A DNA stretch of 64,000 nt from Pseudomonas parafulva NBRC 16636 = DSM 17004. Lineage in GTDB: Bacteria; Pseudomonadota; Gammaproteobacteria; Pseudomonadales; Pseudomonadaceae. Each line of letters starts with the position of its first letter. Within the stretch, counting starts at the first letter, position 1. Shown in pieces: positions 25,326-34,175 of the stretch. A model generated the notes under the pieces. That model was not told the origin of the DNA, did no database searches, and saw nothing but the letters and a program-made list of their open reading frames with translations. The stretch is from the NCBI RefSeq assembly GCF_000730645.1, contig NZ_BBIU01000016.1, positions 124,001 to 188,000 on the forward strand, read 5' to 3'. The translations under genes were made by a program, and so were the position numbers.

Positions 25326-26657
25326 TCAGGGCTTGCGCTTGCGGGGGCCGCCGTTGAAGCTGGGCACCTTGCGCACAGCCTTCACTGCCGGTTGCGCACT
25401 GCCCGCCTCGGCACTGTCCATCCAGCGGCCCAAACCGCGCTTGGCGCTGGTTTCCTTGGGCTTTTTGGGTTTTTTCGGCTTCTTGATCACCTGGCCACTG
25501 GCATCGGTCAACGGTACCCGGTGCTCGGGGATAAAATCCGGCTCCTCGTGACGCGGCAGGCTTTGCCGGGTCAGCACTTCAATGGCGCCCAGCAGTTGCA
25601 CCTCGTCTGCACACACCAGCGAAATCGCCTCACCGGTGTTGCCGGCGCGCCCGGTACGGCCAATGCGGTGGACGTAATCCTCCGCAACGATGGGCAGGTC
25701 CAGGTTGACCACCAGCGGCAGGTCATCGATGTCCAGGCCACGGGCGGCTACATCAGTGGCCACCAGTACCTGCACCTCACGTGCCTTGAAACTGTCCAGC
25801 GCACGCTGGCGCGTCGCCTGTGGCCGGTCACCGTGGATGCCATCGGCATTCACGCCCTCGGCCAGCAGCCGCTCAACCAGCTGATCGACGCCGTTACGGG
25901 TCTTGGCGAAGACCAGCACCTGCTTCCAGCGCTGCTTGCGCAGCAGGTGGCAGAACAGGTCCGGCTTGCGCTTCTTGTCCACCGGCACCACCCACTGCTT
26001 GACGCTGGCAGCCGTGGCGTTGCGCGGGCTTACCTCGATGCTCAGCGGATCATTCAGGGCGAGCCCCGCCAGCATGCGGATCTGGTCCGAGAACGTGGCC
26101 GAAAACAGCAGGGTCTGGCGCTTGCGCGGCAGTGCGGCGTAGACCGATTGCAGTTCTTCGGCAAACCCCAGGTCAAGCATGCGGTCCGCTTCGTCCAGCA
26201 CCAGCGTCTGTACCTGGTTGAACTTCACTGCATTCTGGCGGAACAGGTCGAGCAGCCGGCCAGGGGTGGCCACCAGCACGTCGACACCACGGCGCAGGCG
26301 CATCATCTGCGGGTTGATACTGACCCCGCCGTACACGGCATAGGTACTCAGGGGCAGGTTTTCGGCATATTCGCGCACGTTGTTGTGCACCTGCTCAGCC
26401 AGTTCGCGGGTGGGCACCAGCACCAGGGCGCGAATCGAGTTGGGCGCGACCTTGTCGCCTTCCAGCGCCAGGCGCTGCAGCACAGGCAGGGCAAAGCCTG
26501 CGGTCTTGCCGGTGCCGGTCTGGGCCGCGGCCATCAGGTCGCGACCGGCCAGCACGGCGGGGATGGCCTTGGCCTGCACCGGGGTGGGGGTGGTGTAGTC
26601 CAGTTGCTGCAGGGTGCGCAGCAGCGGTTCGATCAGGCCGAGTTTGGCGAAATTCAT
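25326..26657 (-). CDS. rhlE: DEAD-box RNA helicase, RhlE type
   Basis: The 443-residue protein has the full DEAD-box motif set: the Q motif near TPTPVQAKAIP, motif I AQTGTGKT, Ia PTRELAEQ, II DEAD, III SAT, V ATDVAARGLD and VI HRIGRTGRAG. The C-terminal tail is basic, with repeats of KKPKKP and a final RKRKP, as expected of RhlE-type helicases, which unwind short RNA duplexes during ribosome assembly and RNA decay. Pseudomonads carry more than one RhlE-like protein, so the exact paralogue is uncertain. The start ATG at 26657 gives the standard MNFAKLGL beginning. Confidence 0.92.
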   Translation of the reverse strand: MNFAKLGLIEPLLRTLQQLDYTTPTPVQAKAIPAVLAGRDLMAAAQTGTGKTAGFALPVLQRLALEGDKVAPNSIRALVLVPTRELAEQVHNNVREYAENLPLSTYAVYGGVSINPQMMRLRRGVDVLVATPGRLLDLFRQNAVKFNQVQTLVLDEADRMLDLGFAEELQSVYAALPRKRQTLLFSATFSDQIRMLAGLALNDPLSIEVSPRNATAASVKQWVVPVDKKRKPDLFCHLLRKQRWKQVLVFAKTRNGVDQLVERLLAEGVNADGIHGDRPQATRQRALDSFKAREVQVLVATDVAARGLDIDDLPLVVNLDLPIVAEDYVHRIGRTGRAGNTGEAISLVCADEVQLLGAIEVLTRQSLPRHEEPDFIPEHRVPLTDASGQVIKKPKKPKKPKETSAKRGLGRWMDSAEAGSAQPAVKAVRKVPSFNGGPRKRKP

Positions 26658-26712
26658 GGCAATACCATCAGGGGGTTCAGCGAAGGCGGCAAGTCTACCG
26701 CATCACCCCGGC

Positions 26713-27621
26713 CTACTTGCAGGTTTCACCGGTAGCCGGAGGCGCCTTGCGCCACTGCGGCAGGCCGATCAGCACCACCGCCCCGATGATCACGGCCATC
26801 GCCACGCACTCCTCGGCACCAATGTGCTCCCCGGCAAAGGCGATGCCCAACAGCACGGCGACCGCCGGGTTGACGTAGGCATAGCTGGTGGCGGCCGCCG
26901 GGCGTACATGCTTGAGCAGGTACAGGTAGGCGCTGAACGCCAGAATGGAGCCGAAAAACACCAGATACGCCAGCGCCCCCCAGCCAGCAACGGTAGGCAT
27001 GTGCGTCATGCGCTCGCCCGACAGCAGGCTGCCCACCAGCAGCACAGCGCCGCCAACCAACATCTGCGCAGCACTGGCCATAGGCCCCTGGGGCATCGGC
27101 AGGCGCTTGCTCCACACCGAGCCAAACGCCCAGGACGCTGCCGCAAAAATCAGCAAAGCCGCGCCCATCGGGCTGGCCTGCAGGTTGGACCCCAGGTTCA
27201 ACAGTGCGATACCCAGCAGCCCCAGCGCGATGCCTGCCCATTCCAGCGTGGAGTTGCGATAGCCGAACATCAGGCCGAACAGCAAGGTGAACAGCGGTAC
27301 GGTTGCCACCGCCAGCGCGGCCACCCCGGACGCCACCCCGGCATGCTCGGCCACAGTCACCGCACCGTTGCCACAGCTGAGCAGCAGGAAGCCGACGGCG
27401 CCCGCTGCCCGCCACTGTACCCACGTTGGCGCGGGGGCTCCGCGCCAGCGCATGAAGCCATACAACAGGCTACCGGCGATCACAAAGCGCACACCCGCCA
27501 TGAGCATCGGCGGCCAGCTTTCCACACCGATGCGGATGAACAGGTAAGTGGAACCCCACACCAGGTACAAGGCCAGGAAGGCGCCGATCAGCACCAGAGG
27601 AAAGCGACGGGGGGCAGGCAT
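26713..27621 (-). CDS. EamA-family drug/metabolite exporter, YedA-like
   Basis: The 302-residue protein has ten hydrophobic segments arranged as two EamA halves. The first helix contains LVWGSTYLFIRIGVE, a hallmark of the YedA/RhtA-like group, and the second half repeats the pattern around SWAFGSVWSKR. These inner-membrane proteins export amino acids or other small metabolites. The ATG at 27621 was chosen; a GTG two codons upstream is possible, and neither has a strong ribosome site. It is a single gene, with the exonuclease gene upstream on the same strand. Confidence 0.88.
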   Translation of the reverse strand: MPAPRRFPLVLIGAFLALYLVWGSTYLFIRIGVESWPPMLMAGVRFVIAGSLLYGFMRWRGAPAPTWVQWRAAGAVGFLLLSCGNGAVTVAEHAGVASGVAALAVATVPLFTLLFGLMFGYRNSTLEWAGIALGLLGIALLNLGSNLQASPMGAALLIFAAASWAFGSVWSKRLPMPQGPMASAAQMLVGGAVLLVGSLLSGERMTHMPTVAGWGALAYLVFFGSILAFSAYLYLLKHVRPAAATSYAYVNPAVAVLLGIAFAGEHIGAEECVAMAVIIGAVVLIGLPQWRKAPPATGETCK

Positions 27622-27723
27622 GGGCACACTCGAAATCCGTTTACGGGTGGTGCAGTGTAACGGAGCCCGCTGGGCGCGCTACGTTACAGAGCGGGGTGAA
27701 ATCAGCAGCACACTTGGCTGTTT

Positions 27724-28329
27724 TCAGCAGTACCTGGCCAACGCCTCGCGAACCTTGGCAGCGGGCGTTTTCTGCAGGCGGCACAGCAGGTCGTGGGACA
27801 GCTGTTGCACACCATGGCTCTGGCGCAGCACACCCGCCAGGTGTTGCAGCAGGTTGGCGGCCATCTCGGCATCGGCCATGGCCCGGTGAGCGGTGCCGGT
27901 TTGCGGCAGCCCGGCCCAGCGGGTCAGGGTGCCCAGTTTGTGGTTGGGCGCCGCTGGCAACAAGCGCCGCGACAGCAACAGGGAGCAGGCGAACGACTGG
28001 CTGCGGCTACGGCCGATGCGGCCCAGCTCGTAGTCCCAGAACTTCTGGTCGAAGGAGGCATTGTGGGCCAGCAATGGCGTGGCCCCCACGAATTCGGCGA
28101 CTTCGTTCATCACCAGGTCCACCGGTGGCGCCTGGCGCACCATGGCCGTGGTGATGCCCGTGAGGCCGGCAACGAAGGCAGGCACCGGCACGCCGGCATT
28201 CATCAGGCTTTGATAACGCGCCACGATGCGGCCGCGCTCCAGCATCACCACCGCCACTTCGGTGGCGCGGCAGCCAGTACCCGGGGATATGCCGGTGGTT
28301 TCAAAGTCGATGACAGCAATACGTTCCAT
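27724..28329 (-). CDS. 3'-5' exonuclease, DnaQ-like (DEDDh)
   Basis: The 201-residue protein has the DEDDh motifs: DFETTG at 9-14 (catalytic Asp and Glu), HNASFDQKF in the middle (Exo II Asp), and HRAMADAEM (Exo III His and Asp). It resembles DNA polymerase III epsilon and related proofreading or repair exonucleases, but has no polymerase-binding tail of the DnaQ kind, so it is a stand-alone nuclease. It starts eight bases after the stop of the NYN-domain gene on the same strand, so the two are probably one operon. Confidence 0.88.
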   Translation of the reverse strand: MERIAVIDFETTGISPGTGCRATEVAVVMLERGRIVARYQSLMNAGVPVPAFVAGLTGITTAMVRQAPPVDLVMNEVAEFVGATPLLAHNASFDQKFWDYELGRIGRSRSQSFACSLLLSRRLLPAAPNHKLGTLTRWAGLPQTGTAHRAMADAEMAANLLQHLAGVLRQSHGVQQLSHDLLCRLQKTPAAKVREALARYC

Positions 28330-28336
28330 GGAAAAC

Positions 28337-28816
28337 CTAGTGTTTGAGCAACAGCGCGCCCTCGATGGGCACATAGCGGGTGGCGGCGCGGATCAGTGAC
28401 AAGGCTGTCAGCCCGGGCACACCATACACCACAGCGTCGGCGCCGTGGCGCTGGATGACACGCTCCAGCAGCAGGTCGAAATCCCCATCGCCTGACGCCA
28501 GTACCACTTGGTCTACACGGCTGGCCGCATCGATCACATCCAGGGTGATCCCCACATCCCAGTCGCCCTTGGCCGAGCCGTCGCTGCGCTGAATGTAGGG
28601 CTTCAGACGTACCTCGAAGCCGAGGTTGCGCAAGATCTGCTGGAACTGTTGCTGCTTGCTGTCGCCACGGTCGATGGCGTAGGCGAACGCCTCGACGATC
28701 TGGCCTTCACGGCTGACCTGGTTCCACAAGGCGGTGTAGTTGAAATGGCAACCGTGGGCCTGGCGCACGGTGTAGTAGAGGTTCTGCACATCGGCGAACA
28801 GCGCGATCTTCTTCAC
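28337..28816 (-). CDS. NYN-domain protein, LabA/DUF88-like putative nuclease
   Basis: This 159-residue protein begins KKIALFADVQNLYY, where the first Asp and Asn are the NYN hallmark, and later has KGDWDVGITLDVID and ASGDGDFDLLLERV, which supply the other acidic residues of a PIN-like active site. NYN proteins are predicted metal-dependent RNA nucleases. The start is taken as a GTG at 28816, with AGAGG seven bases upstream; the family usually starts at this point and the longer frame has no ribosome site. It lies directly upstream of a DEDDh exonuclease gene, which suggests a joint role in nucleic-acid turnover. Confidence 0.85.
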   Translation of the reverse strand: MKKIALFADVQNLYYTVRQAHGCHFNYTALWNQVSREGQIVEAFAYAIDRGDSKQQQFQQILRNLGFEVRLKPYIQRSDGSAKGDWDVGITLDVIDAASRVDQVVLASGDGDFDLLLERVIQRHGADAVVYGVPGLTALSLIRAATRYVPIEGALLLKH

Positions 28817-28893
28817 CTCGGCACCTCTGGTCTGGCTCAATGACAGGAGGGCGCCATGCACCCCCCACACAAGCCAGCAGTATGCCAGACCTG

Positions 28894-29661
28894 TCAGACG
28901 TAGGAGTCGTCGTCGTCGAAGAACCCGCCCTCGTCGCTGCCGTAGTCGGCATCGGAGTAACCGCCCTGATCACTGCCCCAGCCGCCATTGTCGGCCACCT
29001 GCTGCTGACCACCCTGGTCGTTCCAGCCACCATTGTCGCTGGCCGGTGACGGTTCTTCCTTGATTACCTCGACCACCTCTTCAGGCTGCGAGTTGTGGTT
29101 GAACAGGCTGCTGATGCCTTGCGCCAGCAACACGCCGCCCGCTACACCCGCGGCGGTCTGCATGGCGCCGCCCAGGAAGCTGCTGGCACCACTGCGGGCA
29201 GGGGCAGGGGCCGCGCCAACACCAGGTTGCTGGGCCTGCGGCTGAGAAAAGCCTGGGGCCGACGGCTCGCGCCAGCCCCCAGCGGACGGTGCCACGGGGG
29301 CCGCAGCAGGCCGTTGCGGCTGCGCAGCCGGGGCTGCACTGCGCCCGCCCGTGCCAAAGATGCTCGACAGAAAACCGCCGCCACCCGAGCTAGGCGCGGC
29401 ATTGCCTGCCTGCGCAGCCTCGGCCTGGGCGCGCGCTTGCTTGAGCTCGGCCTGCAGCTGCTTGTTCTGCTCGTCCAGCTGCTTGATGGCAGCCTCTTGT
29501 ACCAGAATCGCCTGGGCCATGTAGTACGGCGCCGCCGGCTGCTGACGCAGGTGCGCTTCGATGCAGGCCATGGCCTGGGCATCGCGAGGCTGGTTCGGGT
29601 CCTCGGCTTGCTTGATGCGGCCAAACAGGCCATCGATCAGGGTTTGTTCTTCGGTATTCAT
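28894..29661 (-). CDS. DUF2076 family protein
   Basis: The 255-residue protein has the conserved DUF2076 start (EEQTLIDGLFGRIKQAE), a coiled coil rich in Gln and Lys at about 55-85, a low-complexity Ala/Pro/Gln middle, a Gly/Ala-rich hydrophobic stretch (GGAMQTAAGVAGGVLLAQGISSLF split across 163-187), and an extremely acidic C-terminus with Gly-Trp-Asn/Ser-Asp-Gln repeats ending DDDDSYV. The family is thought to be periplasmic or envelope-associated, but no function is known. GAGG precedes the ATG at 29661; the longer frame is not needed. Confidence 0.85.
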   Translation of the reverse strand: MNTEEQTLIDGLFGRIKQAEDPNQPRDAQAMACIEAHLRQQPAAPYYMAQAILVQEAAIKQLDEQNKQLQAELKQARAQAEAAQAGNAAPSSGGGGFLSSIFGTGGRSAAPAAQPQRPAAAPVAPSAGGWREPSAPGFSQPQAQQPGVGAAPAPARSGASSFLGGAMQTAAGVAGGVLLAQGISSLFNHNSQPEEVVEVIKEEPSPASDNGGWNDQGGQQQVADNGGWGSDQGGYSDADYGSDEGGFFDDDDSYV

Positions 29662-29826
29662 GGGCGACCTCGTGGGTAGCAGGGCAACGGACAGCCTCAA
29701 AGATGGGGCGTGACGGCGCCTGATTCAATCACCTGCGCCGTGAAACTTTTTTCAGCAAGTGACAGCTCCAGGCGTGCTTTGGGCTAAAGTTACCGCCCTG
29801 TTTCAATTGCCATGCGATGTTGACCG

Positions 29827-30483
29827 ATGAATCCGCTGAGCGTCCTGCGCGACTCCCTGAGTTTCTTTTACCGCCACCTCGGCGCCATCCTGCCACTGTG
29901 TTTGCCACTGGTGGTGCTGGAAGCCCTGATCACTCAACTGCTGTACCGCCAGCTGGGCGACCAGGCTTCACCGGCCTACGGCATGCTGATCAGCTTGCTG
30001 TGCTACCCGCTGTACAGCGCCGCACTGATCCTGTTTCTCGACACCCGCAGCAACGGCCAGGTGGTGGCCAACCGCGACCTGCTCGCCCGCGCCGTGCAAC
30101 TGTGGCCGCCGCTGGCGCTGCTGATTCTGATCAGCTCGCTGTTGATCATGGCGGGCCTGGCCCTGTTCGTCATTCCGGGTGTGTGGATCATGGTGAACCT
30201 GGTGTTCGCCGAATACCTGCTGGTACTGCGCGGCCTGCCGACAGTGCAGGCCATGCGCGAGAGCGCCCGCATGACCACGGGCCATTTCATGCGCATTCTG
30301 GTGTGCATGGTCGGTGCACTGGCACCAATCTGGCTGATCGATGGGCTGATGCTGCTGGCCCTGCCCGACCCGTCCCCTGGCACAGAGCTGATCATGGACA
30401 GCCTCAGCGGCTTCCTGCAGTTGTACAGCACCGTGGTGCTGTACCGGCTGTTCATGCTGCTGGAGGGCCAGCAGGCAGCGTGA
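29827..30483 (+). CDS. YciC/UPF0259-like inner-membrane protein
   Basis: The 218-residue protein has about five hydrophobic segments and resembles the YciC (UPF0259) family of uncharacterised inner-membrane proteins. Typical features are the start NPLSVLRDSLSFFYRHL and the repeated positively charged loops between helices. No catalytic residues stand out. It is followed by a nested hairpin and then a short unknown gene on the same strand. Confidence 0.82.
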   Translation: MNPLSVLRDSLSFFYRHLGAILPLCLPLVVLEALITQLLYRQLGDQASPAYGMLISLLCYPLYSAALILFLDTRSNGQVVANRDLLARAVQLWPPLALLILISSLLIMAGLALFVIPGVWIMVNLVFAEYLLVLRGLPTVQAMRESARMTTGHFMRILVCMVGALAPIWLIDGLMLLALPDPSPGTELIMDSLSGFLQLYSTVVLYRLFMLLEGQQAA

Positions 30484-30493
30484 GGCGACAAGG

Positions 30494-30557
30494 GAAAGCC
30501 TTCGGCCTGCTGGGGTTTGGCACGCTGCATTAGCGTGCCTATCTCCAACAGGCTTTC
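30494..30557 (+). other. Nested hairpin between two plus-strand genes
   Basis: An inner 8-bp stem, GGCACGCT with AGCGTGCC (30519-30526 and 30532-30539), lies inside an outer stem GAAAGCC with GGCTTTC (30494-30500 and 30551-30557). No T run follows, so it may be a terminator that needs help, or a structured leader of the gene at 30570, whose ribosome site follows the outer stem within a few bases. Confidence 0.5.
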
Positions 30558-30569
30558 GAGGAACCCCCT

Positions 30570-31061
30570 ATGGATAGCGCCATTGAGGCACATTTCGCCC
30601 GTTCGTTTCGCGCCCGGCTCTACATGCGTGTAGCCAACAGCACTGTGCCACTGCGCCTCAGCCGCAGTTCAGACAAGTTCAGCTGGGGCGTGACCCCTGA
30701 GGATGACTGGCTGCAAGCCGGTGGGCGGCAAGACTCACCACTGATGGACTTCCATTACCTTTCAGCTACCGATGACCGCCTGCACTACAACATTACGGTT
30801 CCAGGGCGCCCACAAACCAAGAAACTGGGGGTGAGCCGTAATGGCTACCTGGGCTTCTACTGGCATGCCGAAGTAACGGATCCCTGGAAGATCGAACCGC
30901 TGCGCCAGACTGACGAAGGGCTTGTCTGCCACTTGCGCGACCACCGCGGGTACCGTGTGGGGGCTATCAAGGACACGCCGCACCACAGCGGTGACTGGGT
31001 GGCGTTGCTGAACGTGGAGGAAGGGGATGTGTACAACTTCTTGCTCAGGCAGGAGGGTTGA
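30570..31061 (+). CDS. Hypothetical protein, 163 residues
   Basis: I do not recognise the family. The protein is soluble, with no signal peptide or membrane segment. It contains many aromatic residues in a beta-rich pattern (SWGVTPEDDWL, YLGFYWHAEVTDPW) and ends close to VALLNVEEGDVYNFLLRQ, which hints at a small beta-sandwich. GAGGAA lies before the ATG. Codon use matches the neighbouring core genes, so it looks like a real chromosomal gene. It is followed by a GC-rich hairpin and the convergent hrpB gene. Confidence 0.7.
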   Translation: MDSAIEAHFARSFRARLYMRVANSTVPLRLSRSSDKFSWGVTPEDDWLQAGGRQDSPLMDFHYLSATDDRLHYNITVPGRPQTKKLGVSRNGYLGFYWHAEVTDPWKIEPLRQTDEGLVCHLRDHRGYRVGAIKDTPHHSGDWVALLNVEEGDVYNFLLRQEG

Positions 31062-31090
31062 GGGGTCGGGGCCCCCTTGCGGCCCCTCCC
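31059..31090. terminator. GC-rich hairpin between convergent genes
   Basis: The arms GAGGGGTCGGGGCC and GGCCCCTCCC (within 31059-31090) can pair across a short CCCTTGC loop. It sits between the hypothetical gene on the plus strand and hrpB on the minus strand. There is no clear T run, so it may end transcription weakly in either direction. Confidence 0.5.
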
Positions 31091-31093
31091 GGT

Positions 31094-33622
31094 TCACGTT
31101 CCTCGCGGCTTGGCCCGCGCTGTCGCCTCGGCCACCAAAGGGTCGTCTGGCCAGTAATGCTTGGGGTACCGCCCCTTCAGGTCCTTTTTCACCTCGGCAT
31201 AGGTTGTACGCCAGAAGTTGGCCAGGTCCTGCGTCACCTGCACGGGCCGCCGTGCAGGCGAAAGCAGGTGCAGCTTCACCTGCTGGCGGCCATTGGCAAT
31301 GCGTGGGGTGTCCGCCAGGCCGAACAGCTCCTGCAGCCGTACGGCCAGAATCGGCGGGTGCTCGCTGTAGTCCAGGCGAATACTGGAACCTGACGGTACA
31401 CGCAGGTGGGCCGGGGCCTGCTCTTCCAGCCGCTGTGGCAGCGGCCATGGCAACAGGTTGCGCAGCAGCGCTGGCAAGTCCAGGGCAGCAAAATGGCTCA
31501 AACGCGAGACTTTACCCAGATAGGGCTGTAGCCAGTCTTCAAGGCCGTCGAGCAAGGCCTGGTCGGTGAGGTCCGGCCATTCGCTGCTCGCGCTCTGGGC
31601 CATGTCCAGTTGGCGCAACAACGCCACCCGGGCTTGCCACTGGCGCAGGTCAGGGGTCCAGGGCAACAGGTTCAAGCCCTTGCGCCGCACCAGCCCAAGC
31701 AATGCCCGGGCGCGTGCGTCGTCGTCCAGGCCAGGCAGCGGTTCGCGGCTGAGTATGAGCTCCCCCACTTTCACTTGCCGCTCGGCACGCAACACCTGCT
31801 CGCGCTCATCCCAATCGAGAACGTCCACCCGCTGCACCTGGTCGGCCAGCACATCGTCCAGCAGGGCGGGGTCGAACTCGGCAGCCAGGTAGATCCGTTC
31901 CTCCCGCTGGCCCTGGCGGCTGCCCAGGTCCGCGACCACCAGCCACGGGCATTTCATCAGCGCGTCACTTTCGGCAAACAGGGCGGCACGGCCATTCGCC
32001 AGCCGGTACTCCGCACTGCCTTCGCGGCGCTGCTGAGCAATGCGGTCGGGGTAGGCGCATGCCAGCAGCGCGCCCAACCAGCGCGGATGATCGGGGTCAG
32101 CCACGGCGTGACGGGCATTACCTTGCAAGAGGTTACGGTACTGGCGCGACAGCTGCCGGGCACGTTGAACGCCGCCCTGGCCACTACGGCCGGCGTTGTG
32201 CTCACCGCTGACCAGCGCCAGCCGACTGTGCAGGTCTGCACCGCCGCCGCGCTGGATATCCCGCTCCCCCAGCAGCGCGGCCACGTCACAGGCCATGCGC
32301 GACAACCCCAGGGCTTGCCCGCGCAGCAGCAGGTGAGCGATGCGTGGGTGTGCGGGCAACTCGGCCATCGCCTGGCCGTGCTCACCAAGGTGGCCCTGGC
32401 TGCCCGGTTTGAACGCCCCCAGCCGCTGCAGCAGGTCCTGAGCCTGGGCGAACGCAGCGGTGGGCGGCTGGTCGAGCCAGCACAGTTGGCCAGGTGTCAC
32501 GCCCCACCGGGCCAGTTGCAAGGCCAGGCCAGCCAGGTCGGCCTGCAGAATCTCCGCACTGCCATAGGCGGCCAGTTGGTCGTGCTGGGCCTCGGACCAC
32601 AGGCGGTAGCACACCCCGGGCTCCAGGCGGCCGGCGCGGCCCGCACGCTGGGTAGCACTGGCGCGGGAAATGCGCTGGGTATCCAGGCGGGTCATGCCGC
32701 TGCCTGGGTCGAAGCGCGGCACCCGCGACAGCCCGGCATCAATGACCACGCGTACGCCTTCGATGGTCAGGCTGGTTTCGGCGATATTGGTTGCCAGCAC
32801 CACTTTGCGTCGCCCGTCCGGGGCTGGGTTGATCGCTGCCCGCTGGGCACTGAGGTCCAGTTCACCGTGCAACGGGCACAGCAAAACCTCGGGGCGATCC
32901 GCCAAGGCCTCCTCCAGGCTCTGATGGACGCGGCGGATCTCCGCCTGCCCCGGCAGAAAGACCAGCAGGCTGCCGGCCTGGTCGGCCAGGGCATTGAGCA
33001 CACTGTCGACGACCCGAGGCTCGATGAACTCACCCGGCTGAAACGGCCGCCCCCAGCGGATGTCCACGGGGTACATGCGCCCCTGGCTGCTGACCACCGG
33101 CGCATCGCCCAACAGCCGAGACAGGCGCTCCCCTTCAAGGGTGGCCGACATCAGCAGAATCTTCAGCGGCGGGTCGTCACGCAGTAGCTCCCGACCGTTC
33201 AGGCCAAGGGCCAGGGCCAGGTCGGCATCCAGGCTGCGCTCGTGGAATTCGTCGAAAATCAGCAACCCCACCCCCTCCAACGCGGGGTCGGCCTGCAAGC
33301 GGCGGGTCAGGATGCCCTCGGTCACCACTTCGATGCGCGTCGCAGGCCCTACCTTGCTGTCCAGCCGAATGCGGTAGCCCACCGTTTCGCCCACCTTTTC
33401 CCCCAGCTCGCTGGCCAACCGCTCGGCAGCAGCCCGAGCTGCCAGGCGGCGCGGTTCGAGCATCAAGATCTTCTGGGTGCCCAGCCAGGGTTCATTCAGC
33501 AATGCCAGCGGCACACGGGTGGTCTTGCCGGCGCCGGGCGGTGCTTCGAGCACCGCTTCATCACGGGCTTGCAAGGCCTGGCGCAGCGCAGGCAAAACGG
33601 CATCGATCGGTAAAGAAATCAT
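31094..33622 (-). CDS. hrpB: ATP-dependent helicase HrpB (DEAH-box)
   Basis: The 842-residue protein is the full size of HrpB. It has P-loop GAPGAGKTT (written here as PPGAGKTT in the sequence), motif II DEFHER of the DEAH type, motif III MSATLE, TNIAETSLT for motif V and QRAGRAGR for motif VI, followed by HA2/OB-like and HrpB-specific C-terminal domains. It is a predicted RNA/DNA helicase of the DEAH family with an unclear role; in E. coli it is not essential. GAGGG precedes the ATG at 33622. It is divergent from a small lipoprotein gene at 33739. Confidence 0.95.
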   Translation of the reverse strand: MISLPIDAVLPALRQALQARDEAVLEAPPGAGKTTRVPLALLNEPWLGTQKILMLEPRRLAARAAAERLASELGEKVGETVGYRIRLDSKVGPATRIEVVTEGILTRRLQADPALEGVGLLIFDEFHERSLDADLALALGLNGRELLRDDPPLKILLMSATLEGERLSRLLGDAPVVSSQGRMYPVDIRWGRPFQPGEFIEPRVVDSVLNALADQAGSLLVFLPGQAEIRRVHQSLEEALADRPEVLLCPLHGELDLSAQRAAINPAPDGRRKVVLATNIAETSLTIEGVRVVIDAGLSRVPRFDPGSGMTRLDTQRISRASATQRAGRAGRLEPGVCYRLWSEAQHDQLAAYGSAEILQADLAGLALQLARWGVTPGQLCWLDQPPTAAFAQAQDLLQRLGAFKPGSQGHLGEHGQAMAELPAHPRIAHLLLRGQALGLSRMACDVAALLGERDIQRGGGADLHSRLALVSGEHNAGRSGQGGVQRARQLSRQYRNLLQGNARHAVADPDHPRWLGALLACAYPDRIAQQRREGSAEYRLANGRAALFAESDALMKCPWLVVADLGSRQGQREERIYLAAEFDPALLDDVLADQVQRVDVLDWDEREQVLRAERQVKVGELILSREPLPGLDDDARARALLGLVRRKGLNLLPWTPDLRQWQARVALLRQLDMAQSASSEWPDLTDQALLDGLEDWLQPYLGKVSRLSHFAALDLPALLRNLLPWPLPQRLEEQAPAHLRVPSGSSIRLDYSEHPPILAVRLQELFGLADTPRIANGRQQVKLHLLSPARRPVQVTQDLANFWRTTYAEVKKDLKGRYPKHYWPDDPLVAEATARAKPRGT

Positions 33623-33738
33623 GGTGGCCCTCGAACAGAGACGCGAGTATAACGGCGAACCGACCCTGCTCTATCATGGTCTTAGCTGTTGGTTGCGGGC
33701 GCCTTGCCTGCCCTGCTGAATGCCCTCCGGAGATCTAC

Positions 33739-34158
33739 ATGCGCATCCCATCCCGCGTAATCGGTGGCGCCCTCGTCGTCACCCTGCTGACCCAGCTGAC
33801 AGCTTGCGGCACGATTTTCTACCCAGACCGTCGCGGCCAGATCGACGGCAAGGTCGACCCGGCCATTGCCGTGCTCGATGCCATCGGCATTCTGTTCTAC
33901 GTAATCCCGGGGCTGGTCGCCTTTGGCGTCGACTTCGCCACCGGTGCCATCTACTACCCGCGCGGCCAAACCGCCCATGTAGACCCCGCCAAGCTGCGTA
34001 ATGCCGTCACCCCGGATGGCAAGGTGGACAACCTGAAGCTGCAAGCCATTCTTGAAAGCGAACTGGGCCAGCGCCTGCCGCTGGACGACCCACGGCTTAT
34101 CCAGCACCGCGGCAGCGCGGAGCAGCTGGCCAGCCTGGGCCTCGCACCTGCGGCCTGA
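33739..34158 (+). CDS. Small lipoprotein of unknown function
   Basis: The 139-residue protein has a lipoprotein signal with lipobox LTAC near residue 23. A hydrophobic stretch at about 44-69 follows (GILFYVIPGLVAFGVDFATGAI), then a Thr/Asp-rich tail. Such proteins occur in pseudomonads, where they are sometimes annotated with unrelated polynucleotide names; no function is known. GGAG lies seven bases before the ATG. The CDF metal exporter follows 17 bases later and is probably co-transcribed. Confidence 0.8.
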   Translation: MRIPSRVIGGALVVTLLTQLTACGTIFYPDRRGQIDGKVDPAIAVLDAIGILFYVIPGLVAFGVDFATGAIYYPRGQTAHVDPAKLRNAVTPDGKVDNLKLQAILESELGQRLPLDDPRLIQHRGSAEQLASLGLAPAA

Positions 34159-34175
34159 CCCCGCGAGGCCCTGCC

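Noticed and set aside
25239..26735. Plus-strand open frame of 498 codons over the RhlE gene
   Set aside because: Antisense shadow that also runs through the REP pair; no family resemblance.
31610..33187. Plus-strand open frame of 525 codons inside hrpB
   Set aside because: Shadow of a high-GC gene; the minus strand encodes full-length HrpB with all helicase motifs.
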